Position numbers and translations under genes: made by a program. A DNA stretch of 42,698 nt from an uncultured Caryophanales bacterium (lineage in GTDB: Bacteria; Bacillota_I; Bacilli_A; RF39; UBA660). The stretch is from the NCBI GenBank assembly GCA_947164795.1, contig CAMUXV010000007.1, forward strand, positions 1 to 42,698. Direction: 5' to 3'. The notes beneath the pieces were generated by a model that saw only the letters and a list, made by a program, of their open reading frames with translations, ran no database searches and was not told where the DNA came from. Below, in pieces: positions 1 to 8,183 of the stretch; position 1 is the first letter of the stretch, and every line of letters begins with the position of its first letter.

Positions 1-369
1 CTTTCGCATTCTGAGTTCATAGCACTTATGACATCTCTCTCCCCGCTCGGGACAGGTCTCAAGTCCCTTTGCAATCCTGTAAAAGGAATCCGGATCATAG
101 TCTGCATCAAGGATCTTTATCTCGTACTTTCCCTTTTTCTCGGCGTGATATGCATTAATTACTCTTATCTGTTCTTCTTTTCTTTTTATATATTCTTGAT
201 ATGGCGATATGTTTGGATTATAATAAAGTATTGTAATGTCAAAATAATTTGTTAGATAACTTATTACGTAACTACTGCATGGTCCACAACAACTGTGTAG
301 CAATATTTTCTTTTTCTCTGTTAGGCTTTTTAAAATTTCTTCACATTTATTACTATAATTATCTATCAT
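1..369 (-). CDS. queH: Epoxyqueuosine reductase QueH, C-terminus missing
   Basis: Seen: a minus-strand frame opens at ATG 369 behind AAGGAG and stays open to base 1, so only the first 123 residues are present. The motif LLHSCCGPCS (residues 23-32) and the Cys cluster TCPERGERCHKCYEL (C106, C113, C116) are diagnostic of QueH (DUF208), the cobalamin-independent enzyme that reduces epoxyqueuosine to queuosine in tRNA. Family members are usually about 180-220 residues, so roughly the last third lies outside the window. Oddity: bases 1-160 (residues about 70-123) are near 44 % GC, while the start of the gene is near 25 % like the rest of the window. It is divergent from the gene at 486 and shares a symmetric promoter region with it. 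Confidence 0.9.
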   Translation of the reverse strand, partial: MIDNYSNKCEEILKSLTEKKKILLHSCCGPCSSYVISYLTNYFDITILYYNPNISPYQEYIKRKEEQIRVINAYHAEKKGKYEIKILDADYDPDSFYRIAKGLETCPERGERCHKCYELRMRK

Positions 370-393
370 ATTTTCTCCTTTTTTTGTAAATAT

Positions 394-422
394 ATTATAT
401 CATGTTGGATTTTTATTAACAA
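394..422 (-). promoter_or_regulatory. Sigma-A promoter of queH
   Basis: On the minus strand, -35 TTGTTA (422-417), a 17-base spacer and -10 TATAAT (399-394) with an upstream TGn (TGATATAAT). The -35 lies in one arm (415-423) of a 9-bp inverted repeat whose other arm (437-445) holds the -35 of the divergent promoter. Confidence 0.65.
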
Positions 423-437
423 TCTTTTTAAATATTA

Positions 438-466
438 TTGTTAATTTTTTTTGTTTTTGGTATACT
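438..466 (+). promoter_or_regulatory. Sigma-A promoter of the thioredoxin-fold/trmL pair
   Basis: -35 TTGTTA (438-443), 17-base spacer, -10 TATACT (461-466) preceded by TGG (extended -10). It is the mirror image of the queH promoter. The two -35 boxes are the arms of the inverted repeat ATTAACAAT / ATTGTTAAT. Confidence 0.65.
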
Positions 467-485
467 TTATAAGAGGTGATAACTT

Positions 486-974
486 ATGGAAATTACAAAA
501 AAAATTCCAATTAAAAATTACATTATACTTTCATTAATTATTATAATTTCGATATTTATTATTATTTATTGTTATGTTTGGTATGGTGTTTATGAAAAGG
601 AAAATCTTAATATATCGGTATCTTCTCAATATTTTATTGTTATTCAATACAATGAACTTGATAATTACTTGACGGAAAATAAGGACGCTATTATTTATGT
701 TTCAGGAGCAAATAATGATGAAATAAAGAAATTTGAAAAAAAATTTATCAAATTAATTAATAAATATTCTCTTAATAATAGTATTTTGTATTTGAATATT
801 AGTAATAAGCTTAAGGATAATGAAAAGATTCTTCATTTATTTAGTGAAGATGTTCCATATATTATTGTATTTGAAAATGGTAATATTAAGTCTAGGTTTG
901 ATGTAAAAAATAATAATTACAACATTGATTTAGTCACTAATTATCTTATTAGCGAAGGTGTTATTGATGATTAA
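486..974 (+). CDS. Membrane-anchored thioredoxin-fold protein, no CxxC
   Basis: A 162-residue protein, ATG 486 behind AGAGGTG. Residues about 12-34 form one membrane segment, leaving an outside domain of about 120 residues. That domain reads like a thioredoxin fold: a strand (AIIYVSG), a long helix, a second strand (SILYLNIS) and a VPYIIVFENG segment that matches the cis-Pro and following strands of thioredoxins. No CxxC is present where the active site should be, so disulfide exchange is unlikely and a binding or structural role is more plausible. Its end overlaps trmL by a few bases, which suggests cotranscription. The exact family is not recognised; the fold assignment is inference from pattern. 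Confidence 0.6.
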   Translation: MEITKKIPIKNYIILSLIIIISIFIIIYCYVWYGVYEKENLNISVSSQYFIVIQYNELDNYLTENKDAIIYVSGANNDEIKKFEKKFIKLINKYSLNNSILYLNISNKLKDNEKILHLFSEDVPYIIVFENGNIKSRFDVKNNNYNIDLVTNYLISEGVIDD

Positions 975-1476
975 TATTGTCTTATATGAGCCTGAAATAC
1001 CTGAAAATACTGGTAATATTATGAGAACATGTGCTGCGACTAATTCTAAATTACATTTGATTGAGCCTTTTGGTTTTATATTTGATGAGAATAGAATAAA
1101 AAGGAGTGGTGCTAATTATATTGATAAAGTTAATTATGAAATTTATTTGGATTATAATGATTTTTTTAATAAGAATACTGGAAAGCTTTATTACTTAACT
1201 AGGTATGGGACTAAAACATATAGTGATATTGATTTTTCTAATAAAGATGAAGATATTTATCTGATATTTGGTAAGGAAAGTACAGGTATTCCAAAAAATA
1301 TTCTTCATGATAATCTAGAAAATTGTTATAGAATTCCTACGAGTGATAATGTGAGAGCACTTAATTTATCTAATTGCGTTGCTCTTGTAACTTATGAGGC
1401 ATTAAGGCAACAGGGATTCCCAAATTTGTTATTTAGTGATCCCTTTAAAGGAGAAGATTATTTAAAAACAGAATAG
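967..1476 (+). CDS. trmL: tRNA (cytidine/uridine-34 2'-O-)-methyltransferase TrmL
   Basis: SPOUT-family methyltransferase of the TrmL/YibK type, which methylates the ribose of the wobble base in tRNA-Leu using SAM. Seen: the N-terminal motif EPEIPENTGNIMRTCAA, the central LIFGKESTGIP and the C-terminal knot motif IPTSDNVRALNLSNCVAL, all in family order. The length of 169 residues is normal. ATG 967 is preferred over GTG 958 because AAGGTG (955-960) is 6 bases upstream and MINIVLYEPEIPENTG matches family N-termini. The gene overlaps the end of the upstream gene and is closed by a terminator that includes its stop codon. Confidence 0.93.
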   Translation: MINIVLYEPEIPENTGNIMRTCAATNSKLHLIEPFGFIFDENRIKRSGANYIDKVNYEIYLDYNDFFNKNTGKLYYLTRYGTKTYSDIDFSNKDEDIYLIFGKESTGIPKNILHDNLENCYRIPTSDNVRALNLSNCVALVTYEALRQQGFPNLLFSDPFKGEDYLKTE

Positions 1477-1503
1477 TTTTTAAGAAACTGTTTTGTTTTT
1501 TTT
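1465..1503 (+). terminator. Rho-independent terminator after trmL
   Basis: AAAACAG (1465-1471) pairs with CTGTTTT (1488-1494), followed by a T-rich run to 1503. The stop codon TAG lies in the loop. Confidence 0.6.
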
Positions 1504-1563
1504 GTTATAATTTTTTCGTTATGATAGATACTGTAGTTTTTAATGAAAAATGCAAAAAGTATC

Positions 1564-1592
1564 TTTCTTTTTATTTAAAAAAATGGTATTAT
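1564..1592 (+). promoter_or_regulatory. Candidate promoter of the Tad/T4SS block
   Basis: Extended -10 TGGTATTAT (hexamer 1587-1592) with a weak -35 TTTCTT (1564-1569) at 17 bases. A strong GGAGGT at 1611-1616 and ATG 1625 follow. The same weak -35 with TGn -10 arrangement recurs at 11816-11844. Confidence 0.45.
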
Positions 1593-1624
1593 TTTAATAG
1601 GATAGACTACGGAGGTATACTTTT

Positions 1625-2302
1625 ATGAAAAGAATTTGCTATTTCATGATGACAATTATATTGTTATGCTTATTCATGAATAAGGTTAATGCTGTTTGTA
1701 GTGATGATGAGTATAATTCTTTAAAAAAGGAAATTGATAAAGTTACTATTTCATATAAGCATTTGGGTGGAGTTTCTAAAGAAGATGGTTCAATTGTTTA
1801 TAATGAATTTATCGTAACTGCTTCTAAAATTCCCAATGATGTTTATGTTCATTTATATCCTATGACTTCAGAAAAATTTGTGGTAGTAGATAATAGTTTA
1901 AAAATTAAATTAACTACAGGTAGTTGGCAGTATAATTTTTATTCATCTAAATGTGAGAAAAAGATTGGTTCAATTTCTTTTAAATTACCAACTTTTAATA
2001 TTTATTTGCTGGATTCTTTATGTGAAGGAGTTGATTCAGATGATTTTAAATTATGTGGAAAATATTATGAAAGTTATGTTAGTAGAGAGGATTTCGAAAA
2101 GAGAGTAATGCAGTATAAACAATTGCATACTAATAGTGAAGATGATAATACTGAAGATGATAATGATAAATTTATAGATAAAATAATTAATTTTGTTCTG
2201 AAAAATTATTTATATATAATTGGCTTAGTTGTATTTGTAGTTTTAATTATATTTATAGTTTATAAGAGAAATAAGAAAAAGGGTGTTTATTTATTGAAGT
2301 AA
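1625..2302 (+). CDS. Secreted, C-terminally anchored protein of unknown family
   Basis: A 225-residue protein, ATG 1625 behind GGAGGT. Seen: a signal peptide (residues 1-24, ending VNA), an outside domain with four Cys (VCSDDEY, SKCEKK, DSLCEG, KLCGKY) that could form two disulfides, an acidic linker rich in Glu/Asp/Asn (about 165-182), a single membrane helix (about 191-212) and a basic tail YKRNKKKG. It is the first gene of the block and is followed 20 bases later by another secreted protein. No family is recognised. Position and topology suggest a surface component of the pilus/secretion machine, which is inference. Confidence 0.7.
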   Translation: MKRICYFMMTIILLCLFMNKVNAVCSDDEYNSLKKEIDKVTISYKHLGGVSKEDGSIVYNEFIVTASKIPNDVYVHLYPMTSEKFVVVDNSLKIKLTTGSWQYNFYSSKCEKKIGSISFKLPTFNIYLLDSLCEGVDSDDFKLCGKYYESYVSREDFEKRVMQYKQLHTNSEDDNTEDDNDKFIDKIINFVLKNYLYIIGLVVFVVLIIFIVYKRNKKKGVYLLK

Positions 2303-2322
2303 ATAATTAAGGAGGAAGTAAA

Positions 2323-4227
2323 ATGACTAAGAGAAAAAAGTTGATTTTAGCAGTATTTTTTGTTATTTTGTTTTTTCCGATAATGAGGGTTTATTCAGAA
2401 GAACTTGATGTGGTTACAATTATTAAAACTTATAATAATTATTATTTCTTTGAGGAGCCATTCGATAGCAACAATTCTTATTCGACAGTTAATTATGGAT
2501 TGTTTGCTCCTCCGAAACTTGGTCATGCTTATGATCATTTTGAAATTATTGAATTAAGCAGAAAAATGAACAATAATAAAACAATTGATACATTTTATGA
2601 TTTTTATGAAAAATTATCTAATATAAGTAATGCAAGTTTTATTCCTATTGATAGTAATAGATATTGTTTGACCTTTACTTTGAGTGAAGGATATAATACA
2701 TATTATAATCATAGCTGTTGGAAAAGCGATTTGGATTCCGATTGGCAGGGTTATTATACTAAAGATAGTAATGGCTGTTATTATTATTTTAATGATGTTA
2801 ATAAAAACAATTGTATTATTAATCCTAGTAATACTTTAAATATAAAGCCATTAGAGAAATCATGTGCTAGTGTTAATAGATTTACTGCGGATGGCTCTAA
2901 GATTCGAGGTATTGATATAAGTGACATTAATACTGTTCTTGAAATTACTAGGGCACCATTAAATATTGTTTCAAGTGAACCTAAAAATTATTTTGAGGTT
3001 AAGAAGGGAAGCAATTTTGTTAGTAATAATAACTTGACTTCTTGCCCCGATTATAATGATAATGAACATTATGTTAATCCTATTGGCAATGGAGAAATGT
3101 TTTCTCCTGTATTAGGAAAGTATAGTTATGATGTTACTTATTATGCATGCAAGTATAAACCGGTTGAACTAAAATTAAATTGTAATTCTTCTAACACTAT
3201 TACAAGGTCATGTGCAAAAACGACAGTTGAAATAGGAAATGTTAATCAGGGAACTGCGGCAAGAGCTGAGTTTGGGATATCTCAAACAGGAACTATTTCT
3301 AATATACTTACTCCAAGTATAATATATCAGGGTGGTGGAATTAAATTTGGATTTGTTTATTACAATACAATTAATTGGGATTATAAAATTGGAACATTGT
3401 TAAAAAACGAAAATATGACTGAGTATGAGGCTAAAAAAGAAGTTTTGGCTGCTGTAAAGCAAAAAATAAAAAATGAAACTGAGGTTGTTAATGATTTAAG
3501 CGTTAATATTAATATTACTCCTAAAGTTATAGAAATTGCTGATATAAATAACAATCTTATTAAGAGTTGCAAGCAGACTATTGATGGTGATTTTGAACAT
3601 GGAGTTGTAACAACGATATGTACTGTTTTCTTACCTGTAACGAATATTAAGCCATATACTGGTCAAATTACTGGTATTTCTGGAGAAATTGGTAATGGCG
3701 TTAATAATAAAATGTATACTGAAATTAAATATTCTGGAAACCTAAATATTAGTGCTAATGTCAGTGGCCTTAATTTGATAAAAGGTAAAAAAGATGAATC
3801 AGATTGGAGTATAAATTTAAATCCGGATATCAATGATGAAAGTTGTCAGGTGAATATTTACAATAGGATGTATGAGGAAACTACAAGTACTAATAAGACA
3901 ATTAGATATAAATTTATATATAGACCTATTGATTTGAATAATCCATTTCCTAGTAGAGCGGCGGGAGCTAACTGGTATAATTGGTATAGTAAGGAAAGTA
4001 ATAGAGATAGGCTTGAAAATTCTTATTCTAAATTACAATACAGAGTTGAATTAAATCCAACCGTAATATCAGAAATTAAGAAATTTAATAATGGAAAAAA
4101 TTATCTTGATTGGGATGGATTTGAGAATGATAAAAGTTCCTTTATTAATAGTAATGATGGAGTTGATTATAAATTTGGTAATTGTTTTGATATAAAGGGA
4201 CAAAATATTGTAGGTGATAGTTCATGA
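2323..4227 (+). CDS. Large secreted protein, candidate pilus-associated or adhesin
   Basis: A 634-residue protein, ATG 2323 behind AAGGAGG. A signal peptide covers residues 1-28 (hydrophobic core LILAVFFVILFFP, then SEE). The rest is polar, Asn/Tyr/Ser-rich and contains many spaced Cys, for example in SCPDYND, YACKYK, LNCNS, RSCAKT, KSCKQT, TTICTV and DESCQV, suggesting a disulfide-stabilised extracellular beta-rich protein. No membrane anchor, LPxTG motif or recognised domain was found. It overlaps the next gene by ATGA, so translation is probably coupled. Function is unknown; a tip adhesin or minor pilin is only a guess from context. Confidence 0.65.
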   Translation: MTKRKKLILAVFFVILFFPIMRVYSEELDVVTIIKTYNNYYFFEEPFDSNNSYSTVNYGLFAPPKLGHAYDHFEIIELSRKMNNNKTIDTFYDFYEKLSNISNASFIPIDSNRYCLTFTLSEGYNTYYNHSCWKSDLDSDWQGYYTKDSNGCYYYFNDVNKNNCIINPSNTLNIKPLEKSCASVNRFTADGSKIRGIDISDINTVLEITRAPLNIVSSEPKNYFEVKKGSNFVSNNNLTSCPDYNDNEHYVNPIGNGEMFSPVLGKYSYDVTYYACKYKPVELKLNCNSSNTITRSCAKTTVEIGNVNQGTAARAEFGISQTGTISNILTPSIIYQGGGIKFGFVYYNTINWDYKIGTLLKNENMTEYEAKKEVLAAVKQKIKNETEVVNDLSVNINITPKVIEIADINNNLIKSCKQTIDGDFEHGVVTTICTVFLPVTNIKPYTGQITGISGEIGNGVNNKMYTEIKYSGNLNISANVSGLNLIKGKKDESDWSINLNPDINDESCQVNIYNRMYEETTSTNKTIRYKFIYRPIDLNNPFPSRAAGANWYNWYSKESNRDRLENSYSKLQYRVELNPTVISEIKKFNNGKNYLDWDGFENDKSSFINSNDGVDYKFGNCFDIKGQNIVGDSS

Positions 4228-5117
4228 AATGGTCTATAGCTACTGTTGGAATTCTTATTTTAGGATTGATTGGTATTGCAGTAATGCTTTTGTTTCAAAA
4301 TCTTACTACTTCTAGTGAGAATGACTACTATTTGCTTAAAGAAATTACGGAATCAGCAATGTTTGATGCTATTGACATTAGTTATTACCGTGAAACTGGT
4401 AATGTTAAAATTGTAAGGGAAAAATTTGTTGAAAATTTTACTAGAAGATATGCTGAGTCAACTTTGTTTATTGGTGGTAAATATATTATTTCATTTTTTG
4501 ATATAATGGAGGAGCCTCCTAAAGTATCACTTCTTGTTAATACTGGTGTCATAGATTATCAAATATATGGGGAAGATACCAAAGCAAATTATGATGTTTT
4601 AAATAGTCTTTCTGGTATATTTGAATATTCAAATAATAAAAAGAGTAATAGTCAAGTTTATGAAAGAAAGTTTTATTCTAAAACATATTATTCAATGCCA
4701 AAATTGGGTTCTGATGGTTTAGTTGATGTTAATCAACCATTTAATATTCCTAATGAGATTTCTCAGAGAGAAATTAAAAATGGTTCTATTAATATTACAT
4801 TTAGTAATATTAGGACTAGTAATAATATGGAAGATATTTTGCAAGCACTTCTTTATAGAGAAATTGATTGGGTTAAGGCTACTAGAGAAGACGAGATGAG
4901 GACTAATTATTATGCTATTATTGATACTAGTAAATATGCTTCTAGTTGTGATGTTAATAATATTTATTTCTATGATTGTAAAAATAATATAGATGAACAT
5001 ATGCAGTGTGATAAGTATAATAACTTTTGGCTTCATTGGGATGGCAAATGTTATGATGGTGAAGAAGCGTTGTTAGTCTTTAATATGAATTTTGAATATG
5101 ATGAATATGAATATTAA
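4224..5117 (+). CDS. TadE-like or pseudopilin-like membrane protein (unknown family)
   Basis: A 297-residue protein starting at ATG 4224, which overlaps the previous stop, with AGGTGAT upstream. One hydrophobic helix lies at residues 5-25, followed directly by SSENDYYLLKEITESA, an amphipathic helix-like stretch. This layout (short N-terminus, one helix, extended alpha helix, outside domain) resembles TadE/TadF-type and other pilin-like proteins. The remainder is a soluble domain with Cys pairs near the end (SSCDVNN, YDCKNN, MQCDKY, GKCYDG). No family is recognised by name. Lying just before cpaB, it may be a minor pilin or assembly factor. Confidence 0.5.
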   Translation: MKWSIATVGILILGLIGIAVMLLFQNLTTSSENDYYLLKEITESAMFDAIDISYYRETGNVKIVREKFVENFTRRYAESTLFIGGKYIISFFDIMEEPPKVSLLVNTGVIDYQIYGEDTKANYDVLNSLSGIFEYSNNKKSNSQVYERKFYSKTYYSMPKLGSDGLVDVNQPFNIPNEISQREIKNGSINITFSNIRTSNNMEDILQALLYREIDWVKATREDEMRTNYYAIIDTSKYASSCDVNNIYFYDCKNNIDEHMQCDKYNNFWLHWDGKCYDGEEALLVFNMNFEYDEYEY

Positions 5118-5141
5118 TTGAAGTAAAAAGGAGGAAATATT

Positions 5142-5972
5142 ATGAATTTAAAAGCTTCAATGAAGAAATTTTTAGGTAACAAGAATACTGTTACTATACT
5201 AGGGGTAGTATTATGTTTAGTAATACTGTATATTGGTTATAATTATCGTATTAATTCTCAAGTTGAATTAGTACAAGTACCTTATGCTAAGGTTACTATA
5301 CAACCTAGAACTTATATTACTAACGATATGATTGGTACTATGAATGTTCCTAAATCCTTTCTTGTTGGTAAGTATTATTCTACAATTAATGGACTTATAG
5401 GTAAGTATTCTAATTATAATACCGTTATATCTAAAGGAAGTTTATTCTATGCTGATTTAGTAGTGGATGCTAAGGATTTACCTGATTCTGCTTTTATGAA
5501 TGTTCCACAGGGTTCTACTGTTATTATTTATCCGGTTAATATTTATACTACTTATGCTAATTCGATGGCACCGGGAAGTCATATTAATATTTACTATAAA
5601 TCTCTAAATGATAATGGCGAAGTTATGTTTGGTAAATTTATTAGTAATATTGAAATATTGGATGTTAAGGATTCTTCAGGTAGACATGTATTTGAAAATA
5701 GTGAAGAAACTAGAACTCCTGCTTATTTATTGTTTGCTGTACCAGAAGAAACACATTTACTTCTTAGAAAGGCTTTATATTTAAATGATTATGGTGTTGA
5801 ATTAATACTTATTCCTAATACTGAGACTTTGACTGAGAATGATACTGTACATGTAAGTAGTTCTCAAATAGAAGAATTTATTAATTCTAAAACTGCTTTT
5901 GTTTCTGTCGATGATTTACCTCAAATTAGTGGGCAAGTAGTTGAAGAAAGTAATGTACAAACTAATGAATAA
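5142..5972 (+). CDS. cpaB: CpaB/RcpC-type SAF-domain pilus assembly protein
   Basis: A 276-residue protein, ATG 5142 behind AAAAGGAGG. A membrane helix occupies residues about 17-34. It is followed by a SAF domain (about 45-110) with the CpaB signature VPYAKVTIQPRTYITNDMI and then VPKSFL. In Tad systems CpaB/RcpC sits outside the membrane next to the pilus channel. In Gram-negatives it stabilises the secretin; in monoderms, which have no secretin, its partner is unknown. The C-terminal half (PAYLLFAVPEETHLLLRKAL) matches the second conserved block of the family. It is directly upstream of cpaF, the usual Tad order. Confidence 0.85.
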   Translation: MNLKASMKKFLGNKNTVTILGVVLCLVILYIGYNYRINSQVELVQVPYAKVTIQPRTYITNDMIGTMNVPKSFLVGKYYSTINGLIGKYSNYNTVISKGSLFYADLVVDAKDLPDSAFMNVPQGSTVIIYPVNIYTTYANSMAPGSHINIYYKSLNDNGEVMFGKFISNIEILDVKDSSGRHVFENSEETRTPAYLLFAVPEETHLLLRKALYLNDYGVELILIPNTETLTENDTVHVSSSQIEEFINSKTAFVSVDDLPQISGQVVEESNVQTNE

Positions 5973-6006
5973 TAAATAATTATTATGGATAAAGGAGGGG
6001 ATTTAA

Positions 6007-7275
6007 TTGGACGAACAATTTAGTCAAATTGATTTTGGACCTTTAAAACAATTTTTAGACAATGATGATGTAACAGATATATCTTATGATAATGGTGGAC
6101 AAGTATGGTTGAAGACATTATCTAAGGGTGTATTTAGGGTAGAAAATACTGGCATTGATAATGCGCTTATGGAAAAGATTGCCTTTCAATGTGCTAATTC
6201 AATGGGTAAATCGTTTAATATGGCTAATCCAATGTTAGATGCTGAATCTACTGAACTTCGTATGAATTTTTTGCACGATTCTATAGCTAAAAATGGAATA
6301 GCTGTACTTATAAGAAAAACACCCGCTAAAATTAGATTGGAAAAAGAAAAAATTATTAAAGAGGATTATATTAGACTTAATATTCATGACTTTTTACTTA
6401 AATGTGTAGAAGGACATTGTAATATTATTGTTAGTGGAGAGACTGGTTCTGGTAAAACAGAATTTATCAAATATTTAGCTGCTCATACTAAAGAAAATGA
6501 AAAGCTTATTACTATTGAGGATACTTTGGAACTTCATTTGGATAAGATATTTCCTTATAGAGATATTGTTGCTATGAAGACTAATAATATTGCATCTTAT
6601 TCTGATATATTAGTGGCGTGTATGAGACAGAATCCTAGATGGATATTATTATCGGAGGTTAGAAGTGCTGAAGCAGTTATGGCTGTGAGAAATTCTATTT
6701 CTTCTGGACATAATATTTTATCGACAATACATGCTGATAAAGCAGAATCAATTCCAAATAGAATGTATAGTTTATTGGAGACTAATCAAGATGTTACTCA
6801 GTTTTTAGCTACTATTCATAGATATGTTCAACTTGGTGTTCATATTAAGGGATATTTTAGTACTAAATATAATGCTTTTCATAGAGAAGTATCCGAGGTT
6901 GTAGAGTTTTATGTTGATGAAAATAATAATCCTAAATCAAAAACTTTATATAAGAAGACCCCTGATGGTAAGGAAATGATTGCTAATCCTTCTAGATATT
7001 TGATCGGATATTTGGAAACACAGGGTGTTATTATTCCTAGTGATATTCTTATAAAAGAAGAATTTAAGGATGCCAGTCATTATGTTGTAGATAATAGTAG
7101 TAATAGCGATAATTCTACATTTGTTCAAGATGTTAGTAATGTACAAAGGGTATCAAATATTAATACTAATATTCAGAGTAATGTTATGCCAAATATTTAT
7201 GCTTCAAGTAATCAAGTAAATAGTTCGGGATATACTCCTAATGCTGTTAATGTGACTGGTATTAATAATGGATAA
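6007..7275 (+). CDS. cpaF: CpaF/TadA (VirB11-like) secretion ATPase
   Basis: A 422-residue hexameric motor ATPase of the type II/IV secretion superfamily. The start is TTG 6007, 6 bases behind a strong AAAGGAGGGG; no ATG is better placed. Seen: Walker A GETGSGKT (about residues 144-151), Asp box TIEDTLEL, Walker B region RWILLSEVRSAEA and His box GHNILSTIHADKAES. Most CpaF proteins read GEVRGxE in the Walker B region; here it is SEVRSAE. The last 75 or so residues are a Ser/Asn-rich low-complexity tail not typical of the family. Followed by tadB/tadC, it would drive Tad pilus assembly; as a VirB11 relative it could also serve the T4SS genes downstream (inference). Confidence 0.92.
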   Translation: MDEQFSQIDFGPLKQFLDNDDVTDISYDNGGQVWLKTLSKGVFRVENTGIDNALMEKIAFQCANSMGKSFNMANPMLDAESTELRMNFLHDSIAKNGIAVLIRKTPAKIRLEKEKIIKEDYIRLNIHDFLLKCVEGHCNIIVSGETGSGKTEFIKYLAAHTKENEKLITIEDTLELHLDKIFPYRDIVAMKTNNIASYSDILVACMRQNPRWILLSEVRSAEAVMAVRNSISSGHNILSTIHADKAESIPNRMYSLLETNQDVTQFLATIHRYVQLGVHIKGYFSTKYNAFHREVSEVVEFYVDENNNPKSKTLYKKTPDGKEMIANPSRYLIGYLETQGVIIPSDILIKEEFKDASHYVVDNSSNSDNSTFVQDVSNVQRVSNINTNIQSNVMPNIYASSNQVNSSGYTPNAVNVTGINNG

Positions 7276-7289
7276 GAGGTGATTAAGTA

Positions 7290-8183
7290 GTGGAAATTAT
7301 TTTAATTGGTTTAATTATTATATTTATTATTTCTTATCGTACTAAAAGAGGAGAATCTGTATACAAATTTATTTCTCAGCAGGCTATTAATACTTATAAA
7401 AAAATTGAGCCTTATTCTTTTAAGGTTATGAGAGAAAAAGTTAAAGAGTTAGGCCTTGAATATAGTCCTAGACAATATTTATTTCAAGTATTATTATTTG
7501 CGAGTTTAGCTGGTGGTATTAGTTATCTATATTTTTATAATATAATTATTTCGATTGTTTATATAGTTATTGCTATTGCTTTTATTCCATATGTTACTTA
7601 TTTAAGGTGTAAAAGACAGTATAGTGAATATTTATTTGAACAAGTACAGGTTTATTGTACTAATACTATAATGGAATTTGCCACTACGCAAGCTTTTGTT
7701 AAAAGTTTAGAAGGAGTAGTAGAGTCTGGATTACTTGAAGAGCCTTTACTTAGTGATGTGAGAATGATGATTGCTTTGTCTTATGAAAAAGGTGATGTTT
7801 ATGATTCAATTAAATATATGGATACTAAATATCCGTACTATATGGTTAAAAATATGCATCAATTATTTTTGCAAGTAACTAAAGAGGGTGCTAAAGATAC
7901 TCAGGGTACTTTTGAAAATATGCTTACTGATATTGATGTATTAGTAGAGGGTGTATATAGAGATAGAACGGATAGAGCTAATTTCCATAGACAATTTGTA
8001 ACTTTTGGTGTTGCTTTATATGGTATGATAGCACTTATTCAAATACTTATTGGTCAAGAGACTTATATAGCGATGGTGGATAATATGATTATTAGAATAT
8101 TTGTTCATTTAGTTGTTATTGTTAATAGTTATTTTCTTCTAGCAGGAGAAAAATATTATAACGAGAATGTAGGTGCTGAGTAA
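7290..8183 (+). CDS. tadB: TadB-like inner-membrane platform protein
   Basis: A 297-residue protein, GTG 7290 behind AGAGGTG. Membrane helices lie at the N-terminus (residues 1-15), about 68-100 and two near the C-terminus (about 238-290). They flank a cytoplasmic helical domain (about 105-230) of the type II secretion F/GspF kind, with the typical sequence KYPYYMVKNMHQLFLQV. TadB and TadC together form the membrane platform that couples CpaF to pilin assembly. The stop overlaps the tadC start by one base (TAATG), indicating coupled translation. Confidence 0.8.
   Translation: MEIILIGLIIIFIISYRTKRGESVYKFISQQAINTYKKIEPYSFKVMREKVKELGLEYSPRQYLFQVLLFASLAGGISYLYFYNIIISIVYIVIAIAFIPYVTYLRCKRQYSEYLFEQVQVYCTNTIMEFATTQAFVKSLEGVVESGLLEEPLLSDVRMMIALSYEKGDVYDSIKYMDTKYPYYMVKNMHQLFLQVTKEGAKDTQGTFENMLTDIDVLVEGVYRDRTDRANFHRQFVTFGVALYGMIALIQILIGQETYIAMVDNMIIRIFVHLVVIVNSYFLLAGEKYYNENVGAE

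Noticed and set aside
28-255. A plus-strand open frame of 75 codons at the left edge
   Set aside because: It is antisense to queH, whose Cys motifs are clear, and has no SD.
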